Origin: Apostichopus japonicus | Lineage: Eukaryota; Echinodermata; Holothuroidea; Aspidochirotida; Stichopodidae | NCBI RefSeq assembly: GCF_037975245.1 | Contig: NW_027288845.1 | Coordinates: 62,001-126,000, forward strand | Length of the DNA stretch: 64,000 nt | Reading direction: 5' to 3' | Part shown: positions 9,901 through 21,150 of the stretch, piece by piece | Layout of the letters: each line of letters opens with the position of its first letter | Numbering within the stretch: the first letter of the stretch is position 1 | Position numbers and translations under genes: made by a program | Notes under the pieces: model-generated | Seen by the model: only the letters and a program-made list of their open reading frames with translations | Told to the model about the DNA's origin: nothing | The model's database searches: none

Positions 9901-12900
9901 GACGTGTTTTGGGTCCTGGGCTCGAGACCCGACCACGGCAGTTTGCTTTTGCAGCGCTCTCATAGGGTTCTCTGGAACTTTAAGTATTAGGAACGAACAT
10001 AGATTTATATCAGCTGCTGTCGTGGCGCGGTTGGTTGCGCTCGAGAGCGTGACGTGTTTTGGGTCCTGGGCTCGAGACCCGACCACGGCAGTTTGCTTTT
10101 GCAGCGCTCTCATAGGGTTCTCTGGAACTTTAAGTATTAGGAACGAACATAGATTTATATCAGCTGCTGTCGTGGCGCGGTTGGTTGCGCTCGAGAGCGT
10201 GACGTGTTTTGGGTCCTGGGCTCGAGACCCGGCCACGGCAGTTTGCTTTTGCAGCGCTCTCATAGGGTTCTCTGGAACTTTAAGTATTAGGAACGAACAT
10301 AGATTTATATCAGCTGCTGTCGTGGCGCGGTTGGTTGCGCTCGAGAGCGTGACGTGTTTTGGGTCCTGGGCTCGAGACCCGGCCACGGCAGTTTGCTTTT
10401 GCAGCGCTCTCATAGGGTTCTCTGGAACTTTAAGTATTAGGAACGAACATAGATTTATATCAGCTGCTGTCGTGGCGCGGTTGGTTGCGCTCGAGAGCGT
10501 GACGTGTTTTGGGTCCTGGGCTCGAGACCCGGCCACGGCAGTTTGCTTTTGCAGCGCTCTCATAGGGTTCTCTGGAACTTTAAGTATTAGGAACGAACAT
10601 AGATTTATATCAGCTGCTGTCGTGGCGCGGTTGGTTGCGCTCGAGAGCGTGACGTGTTTTGGGTCCTGGGCTCGAGACCCGGCCACGGCAGTTTGCTTTT
10701 GCAGCGCTCTCATAGGGTTCTCTGGAACTTTAAGTATTAGGAACGAACATAGATTTATATCAGCTGCTGTCGTGGCGCGGTTGGTTGCGCTCGAGAGCGT
10801 GACGTGTTTTGGGTCCTGGGCTCGAGACCCGGCCACGGCAGTTTGCTTTTGCAGCGCTCTCATAGGGTTCTCTGGAACTTTAAGTATTAGGAACGAACAT
10901 AGATTTATATCAGCTGCTGTCGTGGCGCGGTTGGTTGCGCTCGAGAGCGTGACGTGTTTTGGGTCCTGGGCTCGAGACCCGGCCACGGCAGTTTGCTTTT
11001 GCAGCGCTCTCATAGGGTTCTCTGGAACTTTAAGTATTAGGAACGAACATAGATTTATATCAGCTGCTGTCGTGGCGCGGTTGGTTGCGCTCGAGAGCGT
11101 GACGTGTTTTGGGTCCTGGGCTCGAGACCCGACCACGGCAGTTTGCTTTTGCAGCGCTCTCATAGGGTTCTCTGGAACTTTAAGTATTAGGAACGAACAT
11201 AGATTTATATCAGCTGCTGTCGTGGCGCGGTTGGTTGCGCTCGAGAGCGTGACGTGTTTTGGGTCCTGGGCTCGAGACCCGGCCACGGCAGTTTGCTTTT
11301 GCAGCGCTCTCATAGGGTTCTCTGGAACTTTAAGTATTAGGAACGAACATAGATTTATATCAGCTGCTGTCGTGGCGCGGTTGGTTGCGCTCGAGAGCGT
11401 GACGTGTTTTGGGTCCTGGGCTCGAGACCCGGCCACGGCAGTTTGCTTTTGCAGCGCTCTCATAGGGTTCTCTGGAACTTTAAGTATTAGGAACGAACAT
11501 AGATTTATATCAGCTGCTGTCGTGGCGCGGTTGGTTGCGCTCGAGAGCGTGACGTGTTTTGGGTCCTGGGCTCGAGACCCGGCCACGGCAGTTTGCTTTT
11601 GCAGCGCTCTCATAGGGTTCTCTGGAACTTTAAGTATTAGGAACGAACATAGATTTATATCAGCTGCTGTCGTGGCGCGGTTGGTTGCGCTCGAGAGCGT
11701 GACGTGTTTTGGGTCCTGGGCTCGAGACCCGACCACGGCAGTTTGCTTTTGCAGCGCTCTCATAGGGTTCTCTGGAACTTTAAGTATTAGGAACGAACAT
11801 AGATTTATATCAGCTGCTGTCGTGGCGCGGTTGGTTGCGCTCGAGAGCGTGACGTGTTTTGGGTCCTGGGCTCGAGACCCGGCCACGGCAGTTTGCTTTT
11901 GCAGCGCTCTCATAGGGTTCTCTGGAACTTTAAGTATTAGGAACGAACATAGATTTATATCAGCTGCTGTCGTGGCGCGGTTGGTTGCGCTCGAGAGCGT
12001 GACGTGTTTTGGGTCCTGGGCTCGAGACCCGGCCACGGCAGTTTGCTTTTGCAGCGCTCTCATAGGGTTCTCTGGAACTTTAAGTATTAGGAACGAACAT
12101 AGATTTATATCAGCTGCTGTCGTGGCGCGGTTGGTTGCGCTCGAGAGCGTGACGTGTTTTGGGTCCTGGGCTCGAGACCCGGCCACGGCAGTTTGCTTTT
12201 GCAGCGCTCTCATAGGGTTCTCTGGAACTTTAAGTATTAGGAACGAACATAGATTTATATCAGCTGCTGTCGTGGCGCGGTTGGTTGCGCTCGAGAGCGT
12301 GACGTGTTTTGGGTCCTGGGCTCGAGACCCGACCACGGCAGTTTGCTTTTGCAGCGCTCTCATAGGGTTCTCTGGAACTTTAAGTATTAGGAACGAACAT
12401 AGATTTATATCAGCTGCTGTCGTGGCGCGGTTGGTTGCGCTCGAGAGCGTGACGTGTTTTGGGTCCTGGGCTCGAGACCCGGCCACGGCAGTTTGCTTTT
12501 GCAGCGCTCTCATAGGGTTCTCTGGAACTTTAAGTATTAGGAACGAACATAGATTTATATCAGCTGCTGTCGTGGCGCGGTTGGTTGCGCTCGAGAGCGT
12601 GACGTGTTTTGGGTCCTGGGCTCGAGACCCGACCACGGCAGTTTGCTTTTGCAGCGCTCTCATAGGGTTCTCTGGAACTTTAAGTATTAGGAACGAACAT
12701 AGATTTATATCAGCTGCTGTCGTGGCGCGGTTGGTTGCGCTCGAGAGCGTGACGTGTTTTGGGTCCTGGGCTCGAGACCCGGCCACGGCAGTTTGCTTTT
12801 GCAGCGCTCTCATAGGGTTCTCTGGAACTTTAAGTATTAGGAACGAACATAGATTTATATCAGCTGCTGTCGTGGCGCGGTTGGTTGCGCTCGAGAGCGT

Positions 12901-14700
12901 GACGTGTTTTGGGTCCTGGGCTCGAGACCCGACCACGGCAGTTTGCTTTTGCAGCGCTCTCATAGGGTTCTCTGGAACTTTAAGTATTAGGAACGAACAT
13001 AGATTTATATCAGCTGCTGTCGTGGCGCGGTTGGTTGCGCTCGAGAGCGTGACCTGTTTTGGGTCCTGGGCTCGAGACCCGGCCACGGCAGTTTGCTTTT
13101 GCAGCGCTCTCATAGGGTTCTCTGGAACTTTAAGTATTAGGAACGAACATAGATTTATATCAGCTGCTGTCGTGGCGCGGTTGGTTGCGCTCGAGAGCGT
13201 GACGTGTTTTGGGTCCTGGGCTCGAGACCCGACCACGGCAGTTTGCTTTTGCAGCGCTCTCATAGGGTTCTCTGGAACTTTAAGTATTAGGAACGAACAT
13301 AGATTTATATCAGCTGCTGTCGTGGCGCGGTTGGTTGCGCTCGAGAGCGTGACGTGTTTTGGGTCCTGGGCTCGAGACCCGGCCACGGCAGTTTGCTTTT
13401 GCAGCGCTCTCATAGGGTTCTCTGGAACTTTAAGTATTAGGAACGAACATAGATTTATATCAGCTGCTGTCGTGGCGCGGTTGGTTGCGCTCGAGAGCGT
13501 GACGTGTTTTGGGTCCTGGGCTCGAGACCCGGCCACGGCAGTTTGCTTTTGCAGCGCTCTCATAGGGTTCTCTGGAACTTTAAGTATTAGGAACGAACAT
13601 AGATTTATATCAGCTGCTGTCGTGGCGCGGTTGGTTCCGCTCGAGAGCGTGACGTGTTTTGGGTCCTGGGCTCGAGACCCGGCCACGGCAGTTTGCTTTT
13701 GCAGCGCTCTCATAGGGTTCTCTGGAACTTTAAGTATTAGGAACGAACATAGATTTATATCAGCTGCTGTCGTGGCGCGGTTGGTTGCGCTCGAGAGCGT
13801 GACGTGTTTTGGGTCCTGGGCTCGAGACCCGGCCACGGCAGTTTGCTTTTGCAGCGCTCTCATAGGGTTCTCTGGAACTTTAAGTATTAGGAACGAACAT
13901 AGATTTATATCAGCTGCTGTCGTGGCGCGGTTGGTTGCGCTCGAGAGCGTGACGTGTTTTGGGTCCTGGGCTCGAGACCCGGCCACGGCAGTTTGCTTTT
14001 GCAGCGCTCTCATAGGGTTCTCTGGAACTTTAAGTATTAGGAACGAACATAGATTTATATCAGCTGCTGTCGTGGCGCGGTTGGTTTCGCTCGAGAGCGT
14101 GACGTGTTTTGGGTCCTGGGCTCGAGACCCGGCCACGGCAGTTTGCTTTTGCAGCGCTCTCATAGGGTTCTCTGGAACTTTAAGTATTAGGAACGAACAT
14201 AGATTTATATCAGCTGCTGTCGTGGCGCGGTTGGTTGCGCTCGAGAGCGTGACGTGTTTTGGGTCCTGGGCTCGAGACCCGGCCACGGCAGTTTGCTTTT
14301 GCAGCGCTCTCATAGGGTTCTCTGGAACTTTAAGTATTAGGAACGAACATAGATTTATATCAGCTGCTGTCGTGGCGCGGTTGGTTGCGCTCGAGAGCGT
14401 GACGTGTTTTGGGTCCTGGGCTCGAGACCCGGCCACGGCAGTTTGCTTTTGCAGCGCTCTCATAGGGTTCTCTGGAACTTTAAGTATTAGGAACGAACAT
14501 AGATTAATATCAGCTGCTGTCGTGGCGCGGTTGGTTGCGCTCGAGAGCGTGACGTGTTTTGGGTCCTGGGTTCGAGACCCGGCCACGGCAGTTTGCTTTT
14601 GCAGCGCTCTCATAGGGTTCTCTGGAACTTTAAGTATTAGGAACGAACATAGATTTATATCAGCTGCTGTCGTGGCGCGGTTGGTTGCGCTCGAGAGCGT
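9901..14700 (+). repeat. Higher-order repeat unit 3 (32 monomers)
   Basis: Monomers 67-98. It carries G4C at 13054 (88), G137C at 13637 (91), G137T at 14087 (94), T106A at 14506 (97) and C21T at 14571 (98). It keeps the G137T monomer lost from unit 2, so unit 2 is the deleted form. It lacks one monomer between G4C and G137C relative to the other two. Confidence 0.82.
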
Positions 14701-15000
14701 GACGTGTTTTGGGTCCTGGGCTCGAGACCCGGCCACGGCAGTTTGCTTTTGCAGCGCTCTCATAGGGTTCTCTGGAACTTTAAGTATTAGGAACGAACAT
14801 AGATTTATATCAGCTGCTGTCGTGGCGCGGTTGGTTGCGCTCGAGAGCGTGACGTGTTTTGGGTCCTGGGCTCGAGACCCGGCCACGGCAGTTTGCTTTT
14901 GCAGCGCTCTCATAGGGTTCTCTGGAACTTTAAGTATTAGGAACGAACATAGATTTATATCAGCTGCTGTCGTGGCGCGGTTGGTTGCGCTCGAGAGCGT

Positions 15001-17100
15001 GACGTGTTTTGGGTCCTGGGCTCGAGACCCGACCACGGCAGTTTGCTTTTGCAGCGCTCTCATAGGGTTCTCTGGAACTTTAAGTATTAGGAACGAACAT
15101 AGATTTATATCAGCTGCTGTCGTGGCCCGGTTGGTTGCGCTCGAGAGCGTGACGTGTTTTGGGTCCTGTGCTCGAGACCCGACCACGGCAGTTTGCTTTT
15201 GCAGCGCTCTCATAGGGTTCTCTGGAACTTTAAGTATTAGGAACGAACATAGATTTATATCAGCTGCTGTCGTGGCGCGGTTGGTTGCGCTCGAGAGCGT
15301 GACGTGTTTTGGGTCCTGGGCTCGAGACCCGGCCACGGCAGTTTGCTTTTGCAGCGCTCTCATAGGGTTCTCTGGAACTTTAAGTATTAGGAACGAACAT
15401 AGATTTATATCAGCTGCTGTCGTGGCGCGGTTGGTTGCGCTCGAGAGCGTGACGTGTTTTGGGTCCTGGGCTCGAGACCCGGCCACGGCAGTTTGCTTTT
15501 GCAGCGCTCTCATAGGGTTCTCTGGAACTTTAAGTATTAGGAACGAACATAGATTTATATCAGCTGCTGTCGTGGCGCGGTTGGTTGCGCTCGAGAGCGT
15601 GACGTGTTTTGGGTCCTGGGCTCGAGACCCGACCACGGCAGTTTGCTTTTGCAGCGCTCTCATAGGGTTCTCTGGAACTTTAAGTATTAGGAACGAACAT
15701 AGATTTATATCAGCTGCTGTCGTGGCGCGGTTGGTTGCGCTCGAGAGCGTGACGTGTTTTGGGTCCTGGGCTCGAGACCCGGCCACGGCAGTTTGCTTTT
15801 GCAGCGCTCTCATAGGGTTCTCTGGAACTTTAAGTATTAGGAACGAACATAGATTTATATCAGCTGCTGTCGTGGCGCGGTTGGTTGCGCTCGAGAGCGT
15901 GACGTGTTTTGGGTCCTGGGCTCGAGACCCGGCCACGGCAGTTTGCTTTTGCAGCGCTCTCATAGGGTTCTCTGGAACTTTAAGTATTAGGAACGAACAT
16001 AGATTTATATCAGCTGCTGTCGTGGCGCGGTTGGTTGCGCTCGAGAGCGTGACGTGTTTTGGGTCCTGGGCTCGAGACCCGGCCACGGCAGTTTGCTTTT
16101 GCAGCGCTCTCATAGGGTTCTCTGGAACTTTAAGTATTAGGAACGAACATAGATTTATATCAGCTGCTGTCGTGGCGCGGTTGGTTGCGCTCGAGAGCGT
16201 GACGTGTTTTGGGTCCTGGGCTCGAGACCCGGCCACGGCAGTTTGCTTTTGCAGCGCTCTCATAGGGTTCTCTGGAACTTTAAGTATTAGGAACGAACAT
16301 AGATTTATATCAGCTGCTGTCGTGGCGCGGTTGGTTGCGCTCGAGAGCGTGACGTGTTTTGGGTCCTGGGCTCGAGACCCGACCACGGCAGTTTGCTTTT
16401 GCAGCGCTCTCATAGGGTTCTCTGGAACTTTAAGTATTAGGAACGAACATAGATTTATATCAGCTGCTGTCGTGGCGCGGTTGGTTGCGCTCGAGAGCGT
16501 GACGTGTTTTGGGTCCTGGGCTCGAGACCCGGCCACGGCAGTTTGCTTTTGCAGCGCTCTCATAGGGTTCTCTGGAACTTTAAGTATTAGGAACGAACAT
16601 AGATTTATATCAGCTGCTGTCGTGGCGCGGTTGGTTGCGCTCGAGAGCGTGACGTGTTTTGGGTCCTGGGCTCGAGACCCGACCACGGCAGTTTGCTTTT
16701 GCAGCGCTCTCATAGGGTTCTCTGGAACTTTAAGTATTAGGAACGAACATAGATTTATATCAGCTGCTGTCGTGGCGCGGTTGGTTGCGCTCGAGAGCGT
16801 GACGTGTTTTGGGTCCTGGGCTCGAGACCCGGCCACGGCAGTTTGCTTTTGCAGCGCTCTCATAGGGTTCTCTGGAACTTTAAGTATTAGGAACGAACAT
16901 AGATTTATATCAGCTGCTGTCGTGGCGCGGTTGGTTGCGCTCGAGAGCGTGACGTGTTTTGGGTCCTGGGCTCGAGACCCGACCACGGCAGTTTGCTTTT
17001 GCAGCGCTCTCATAGGGTTCTCTGGAACTTTAAGTATTAGGAACGAACATAGATTTATATCAGCTGCTGTCGTGGCGCGGTTGGTTGCGCTCGAGAGCGT
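15001..17100 (+). repeat. 14-monomer duplicated block, copy 1
   Basis: Monomers 101-114. The second monomer carries G19T (15169), and the position-32 order is A A G G A G G G G A G A G A. The next block starts with the same pair and the same rare G19T at 17269, exactly 2100 bp later. Monomer 101 has a private G-to-C change at 15127 in the A-box-like element. Confidence 0.7.
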
Positions 17101-19350
17101 GACGTGTTTTGGGTCCTGGGCTCGAGACCCGACCACGGCAGTTTGCTTTTGCAGCGCTCTCATAGGGTTCTCTGGAACTTTAAGTATTAGGAACGAACAT
17201 AGATTTATATCAGCTGCTGTCGTGGCGCGGTTGGTTGCGCTCGAGAGCGTGACGTGTTTTGGGTCCTGTGCTCGAGACCCGACCACGGCAGTTTGCTTTT
17301 GCAGCGCTCTCATAGGGTTCTCTGGAACTTTAAGTATTAGGAACGAACATAGATTTATATCAGCTGCTGTCGTGGCGCGGTTGGTTGCGCTCGAGAGCGT
17401 GACGTGTTTTGGGTCCTGGGCTCGAGACCCGGCCACGGCAGTTTGCTTTTGCAGCGCTCTCATAGGGTTCTCTGGAACTTTAAGTATTAGGAACGAACAT
17501 AGATTTATATCAGCTGCTGTCGTGGCGCGGTTGGTTGCGCTCGAGAGCGTGACGTGTTTTGGGTCCTGGGCTCGAGACCCGGCCACGGCAGTTTGCTTTT
17601 GCAGCGCTCTCATAGGGTTCTCTGGAACTTTAAGTATTAGGAACGAACATAGATTTATATCAGCTGCTGTCGTGGCGCGGTTGGTTGCGCTCGAGAGCGT
17701 GACGTGTTTTGGGTCCTGGGCTCGAGACCCGACCACGGCAGTTTGCTTTTGCAGCGCTCTCATAGGGTTCTCTGGAACTTTAAGTATTAGGAACGAACAT
17801 AGATTTATATCAGCTGCTGTCGTGGCGCGGTTGGTTGCGCTCGAGAGCGTGACGTGTTTTGGGTCCTGGGCTCGAGACCCGGCCACGGCAGTTTGCTTTT
17901 GCAGCGCTCTCATAGGGTTCTCTGGAACTTTAAGTATTAGGAACGAACATAGATTTATATCAGCTGCTGTCGTGGCGCGGTTGGTTGCGCTCGAGAGCGT
18001 GACGTGTTTTGGGTCCTGGGCTCGAGACCCGGCCACGGCAGTTTGCTTTTGCAGCGCTCTCATAGGGTTCTCTGGAACTTTAAGTATTAGGAACGAACAT
18101 AGATTTATATCAGCTGCTGTCGTGGCGCGGTTGGTTGCGCTCGAGAGCGTGACGTGTTTTGGGTCCTGGGCTCGAGACCCGGCCACGGCAGTTTGCTTTT
18201 GCAGCGCTCTCATAGGGTTCTCTGGAACTTTAAGTATTAGGAACGAACATAGATTTATATCAGCTGCTGTCGTGGCGCGGTTGGTTGCGCTCGAGAGCGT
18301 GACGTGTTTTGGGTCCTGGGCTCGAGACCCGGCCACGGCAGTTTGCTTTTGCAGCGCTCTCATAGGGTTCTCTGGAACTTTAAGTATTAGGAACGAACAT
18401 AGATTTATATCAGCTGCTGTCGTGGCGCGGTTGGTTGCGCTCGAGAGCGTGACGTGTTTTGGGTCCTGGGCTCGAGACCCGGCCACGGCAGTTTGCTTTT
18501 GCAGCGCTCTCATAGGGTTCTCTGGAACTTTAAGTATTAGGAACGAACATAGATTTATATCAGCTGCTGTCGTGGCGCGGTTGGTTGCGCTCGAGAGCGT
18601 GACGTGTTTTGGGTCCTGGGCTCGAGACCCGACCACGGCAGTTTGCTTTTGCAGCGCTCTCATAGGGTTCTCTGGAACTTTAAGTATTAGGAACGAACAT
18701 AGATTTATATCAGCTGCTGTCGTGGCGCGGTTGGTTGCGCTCGAGAGCGTGACGTGTTTTGGGTCCTGGGCTCGAGACCCGGCCACGGCAGTTTGCTTTT
18801 GCAGCGCTCTCATAGGGTTCTCTGGAACTTTAAGTATTAGGAACGAACATAGATTTATATCAGCTGCTGTCGTGGCGCGGTTGGTTGCGCTCGAGAGCGT
18901 GACGTGTTTTGGGTCCTGGGCTCGAGACCCGACCACGGCAGTTTGCTTTTGCAGCGCTCTCATAGGGTTCTCTGGAACTTTAAGTATTAGGAACGAACAT
19001 AGATTTATATCAGCTGCTGTCGTGGCGCGGTTGGTTGCGCTCGAGAGCGTGACGTGTTTTGGGTCCTGGGCTCGAGACCCGACCACGGCAGTTTGCTTTT
19101 GCAGCGCTCTCATAGGGTTCTCTGGAACTTTAAGTATTAGGAACGAACATAGATTTATATCAGCTGCTGTCGTGGCGCGGTTGGTTGCGCTCGAGAGCGT
19201 GACGTGTTTTGGGTCCTGGGCTCGAGACCCGGCCACGGCAGTTTGCTTTTGCAGCGCTCTCATAGGGTTCTCTGGAACTTTAAGTGTTAGGAACGAACAT
19301 AGATTTATATCAGCTGCTGTCGTGGCGCGGTTGGTTGCGCTCGAGAGCGT
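17101..19350 (+). repeat. 14-monomer duplicated block, copy 2 (15 monomers)
   Basis: Monomers 115-129. The order is A A(G19T) G G A G G G G G A G A A G, the same as copy 1 with one extra G32 monomer in the middle run and a divergent end. The last monomer carries A86G at 19286, a rare change seen again at 43586 and 44486. Confidence 0.65.
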
Positions 19351-20700
19351 GACGTGTTTTGGGTCCTGGGCTCGAGACCCGACCACGGCAGTTTGCTTTT
19401 GCAGCGCTCTCATAGGGTTCTCTGGAACTTTAAGTATTAGGAACGAACATAGATTTATATCAGCTGCTGTCGTGGCGCGGTTGGTTGCGCTCGAGAGCGT
19501 GACGTGTTTTGGGTCCTGGGCTCGAGACCCGACCACGGCAGTTTGCTTTTGCAGCGCTCTCATAGGGTTCTCTGGAACTTTAAGTATTAGGAACGAACAT
19601 AGATTTATATCAGCTGCTGTCGTGGCGCGGTTGGTTGCGCTCGAGAGCGTGACGTGTTTTGGGTCCTGGGCTCGAGACCCGGCCACGGCAGTTTGCTTTT
19701 GCAGCGCTCTCATAGGGTTCTCTGGAACTTTAAGTATTAGGAACGAACATAGATTTATATCAGCTGCTGTCGTGGCGCGGTTGGTTGCGCTCGAGAGCGT
19801 GACGTGTTTTGGGTCCTGGGCTCGAGACCCGACCACGGCAGTTTGCTTTTGCAGCGCTCTCATAGGGTTCTCTGGAACTTTAAGTATTAGGAACGAACAT
19901 AGATTTATATCAGCTGCTGTCGTGGCGCGGTTGGTTGCGCTCGAGAGCGTGACGTGTTTTGGGTCCTGAGCTCGAGACCCGGCCACGGCAGTTTGCTTTT
20001 GCAGCGCTCTCATAGGGTTCTCTGGAACTTTAAGTATTAGGAACGAACATAGATTTATATCAGCTGCTGTCGTGGCGCGGTTGGTTGCGCTCGAGAGCGT
20101 GACGTGTTTTGGGTCCTGGGCTCGAGACCCGACCACGGCAGTTTGCTTTTGCAGCGCTCTCATAGGGTTCTCTGGAACTTTAAGTATTAGGAACAAACAT
20201 AGATTTATATCAGCTGCTGTCGTGGCGCGGTTGGTTGCGCTCGAGAGCGTGACGTGTTTTGGGTCCTGGGCTCGAGACCCGGCCACGGCAGTTTGCTTTT
20301 GCAGCGCTCTCATAGGGTTCTCTGGAACTTTAAGTATTAGGAACGAACATAGATTTATATCAGCTGCTGTCGTGGCGCGGTTGGTTGCGCTCGAGAGCGT
20401 GACGTGTTTTGGGTCCTGGGCTCGAGACCCGGCCACGGCAGTTTGCTTTTGCAGCGCTCTCATAGGGTTCTCTGGAACTTTAAGTATTAGGAACGAACAT
20501 AGATTTATATCAGCTGCTGTCGTGGCGCGGTTGGTTGCGCTCGAGAGCGTGACGTGTTTTGGGTCCTGGGCTCGAGACCCGGCCACGGCAGTTTGCTTTT
20601 GCAGCGCTCTCATAGGGTTCTCTGGAACTTTAAGTATTAGGAACGAACATAGATTTATATCAGCTGCTGTCGTGGCGCGGTTGGTTGCGCTCGAGAGCGT

Positions 20701-21150
20701 GACGTGTTTTGGGTCCTGGGTTCGAGACCCGGCCACGGCAGTTTGCTTTTGCAGCGCTCTCGTAGGGTTCTCTGGAACTTTAAGTATTAGGAACGAACAT
20801 AGATTTATATCAGCTGCTGTCGTGGCGCGGTTGGTTGCGCTCGAGAGCGTGACGTGTTTTGGGTCCTGGGCTCGAGACCCGACCACGGCAGTTTGCTTTT
20901 GCAGCGCTCTCGTAGGGTTCTCTGGAATTTTAAGTATTAGGAACGAACATAGATTTATATCAGCTGCTGTCGTGGCGCGGTTGGTTGCGCTCGAGAGCGT
21001 GACGTGTTTTGGGTCCTGGGCTCGAGACCCGGCCACGGCAGTTTGCTTTTGCAGCGCTCTCGTAGGGTTCTCTGGAACTTTAAGTATTAGGAACGAACAT
21101 AGATTCATATCAGCTGCTGTCGTGGCGCGGTTGGTTGCGCTCGAGAGCGT
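20701..21150 (+). repeat. Three-monomer marker block, copy at left
   Basis: Monomers 139-141 carry, in order, C21T with G32 (20721); A32 with C78T; and G32 with T106C. All three also share A62G. The C21T, A32/C78T, G32/T106C order recurs at 45151-45600, 163 monomers away, without A62G. The next monomer (142) shares T106C and has a private C-to-G change in the GCAGCGCT stretch. Confidence 0.7.

Noticed and set aside
122-19969. 6,615-codon open frame on the plus strand made of a 50-residue repeat
   Set aside because: The monomer is 3 x 50 bases and one plus frame lacks a stop, so any number of copies stays open. The start is a GTG inside the repeat, and it ends where G19A makes TGA at 19967-19969. 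Many variants change the residue (A32 gives Thr for Ala) and there is no sign of codon-level constraint.
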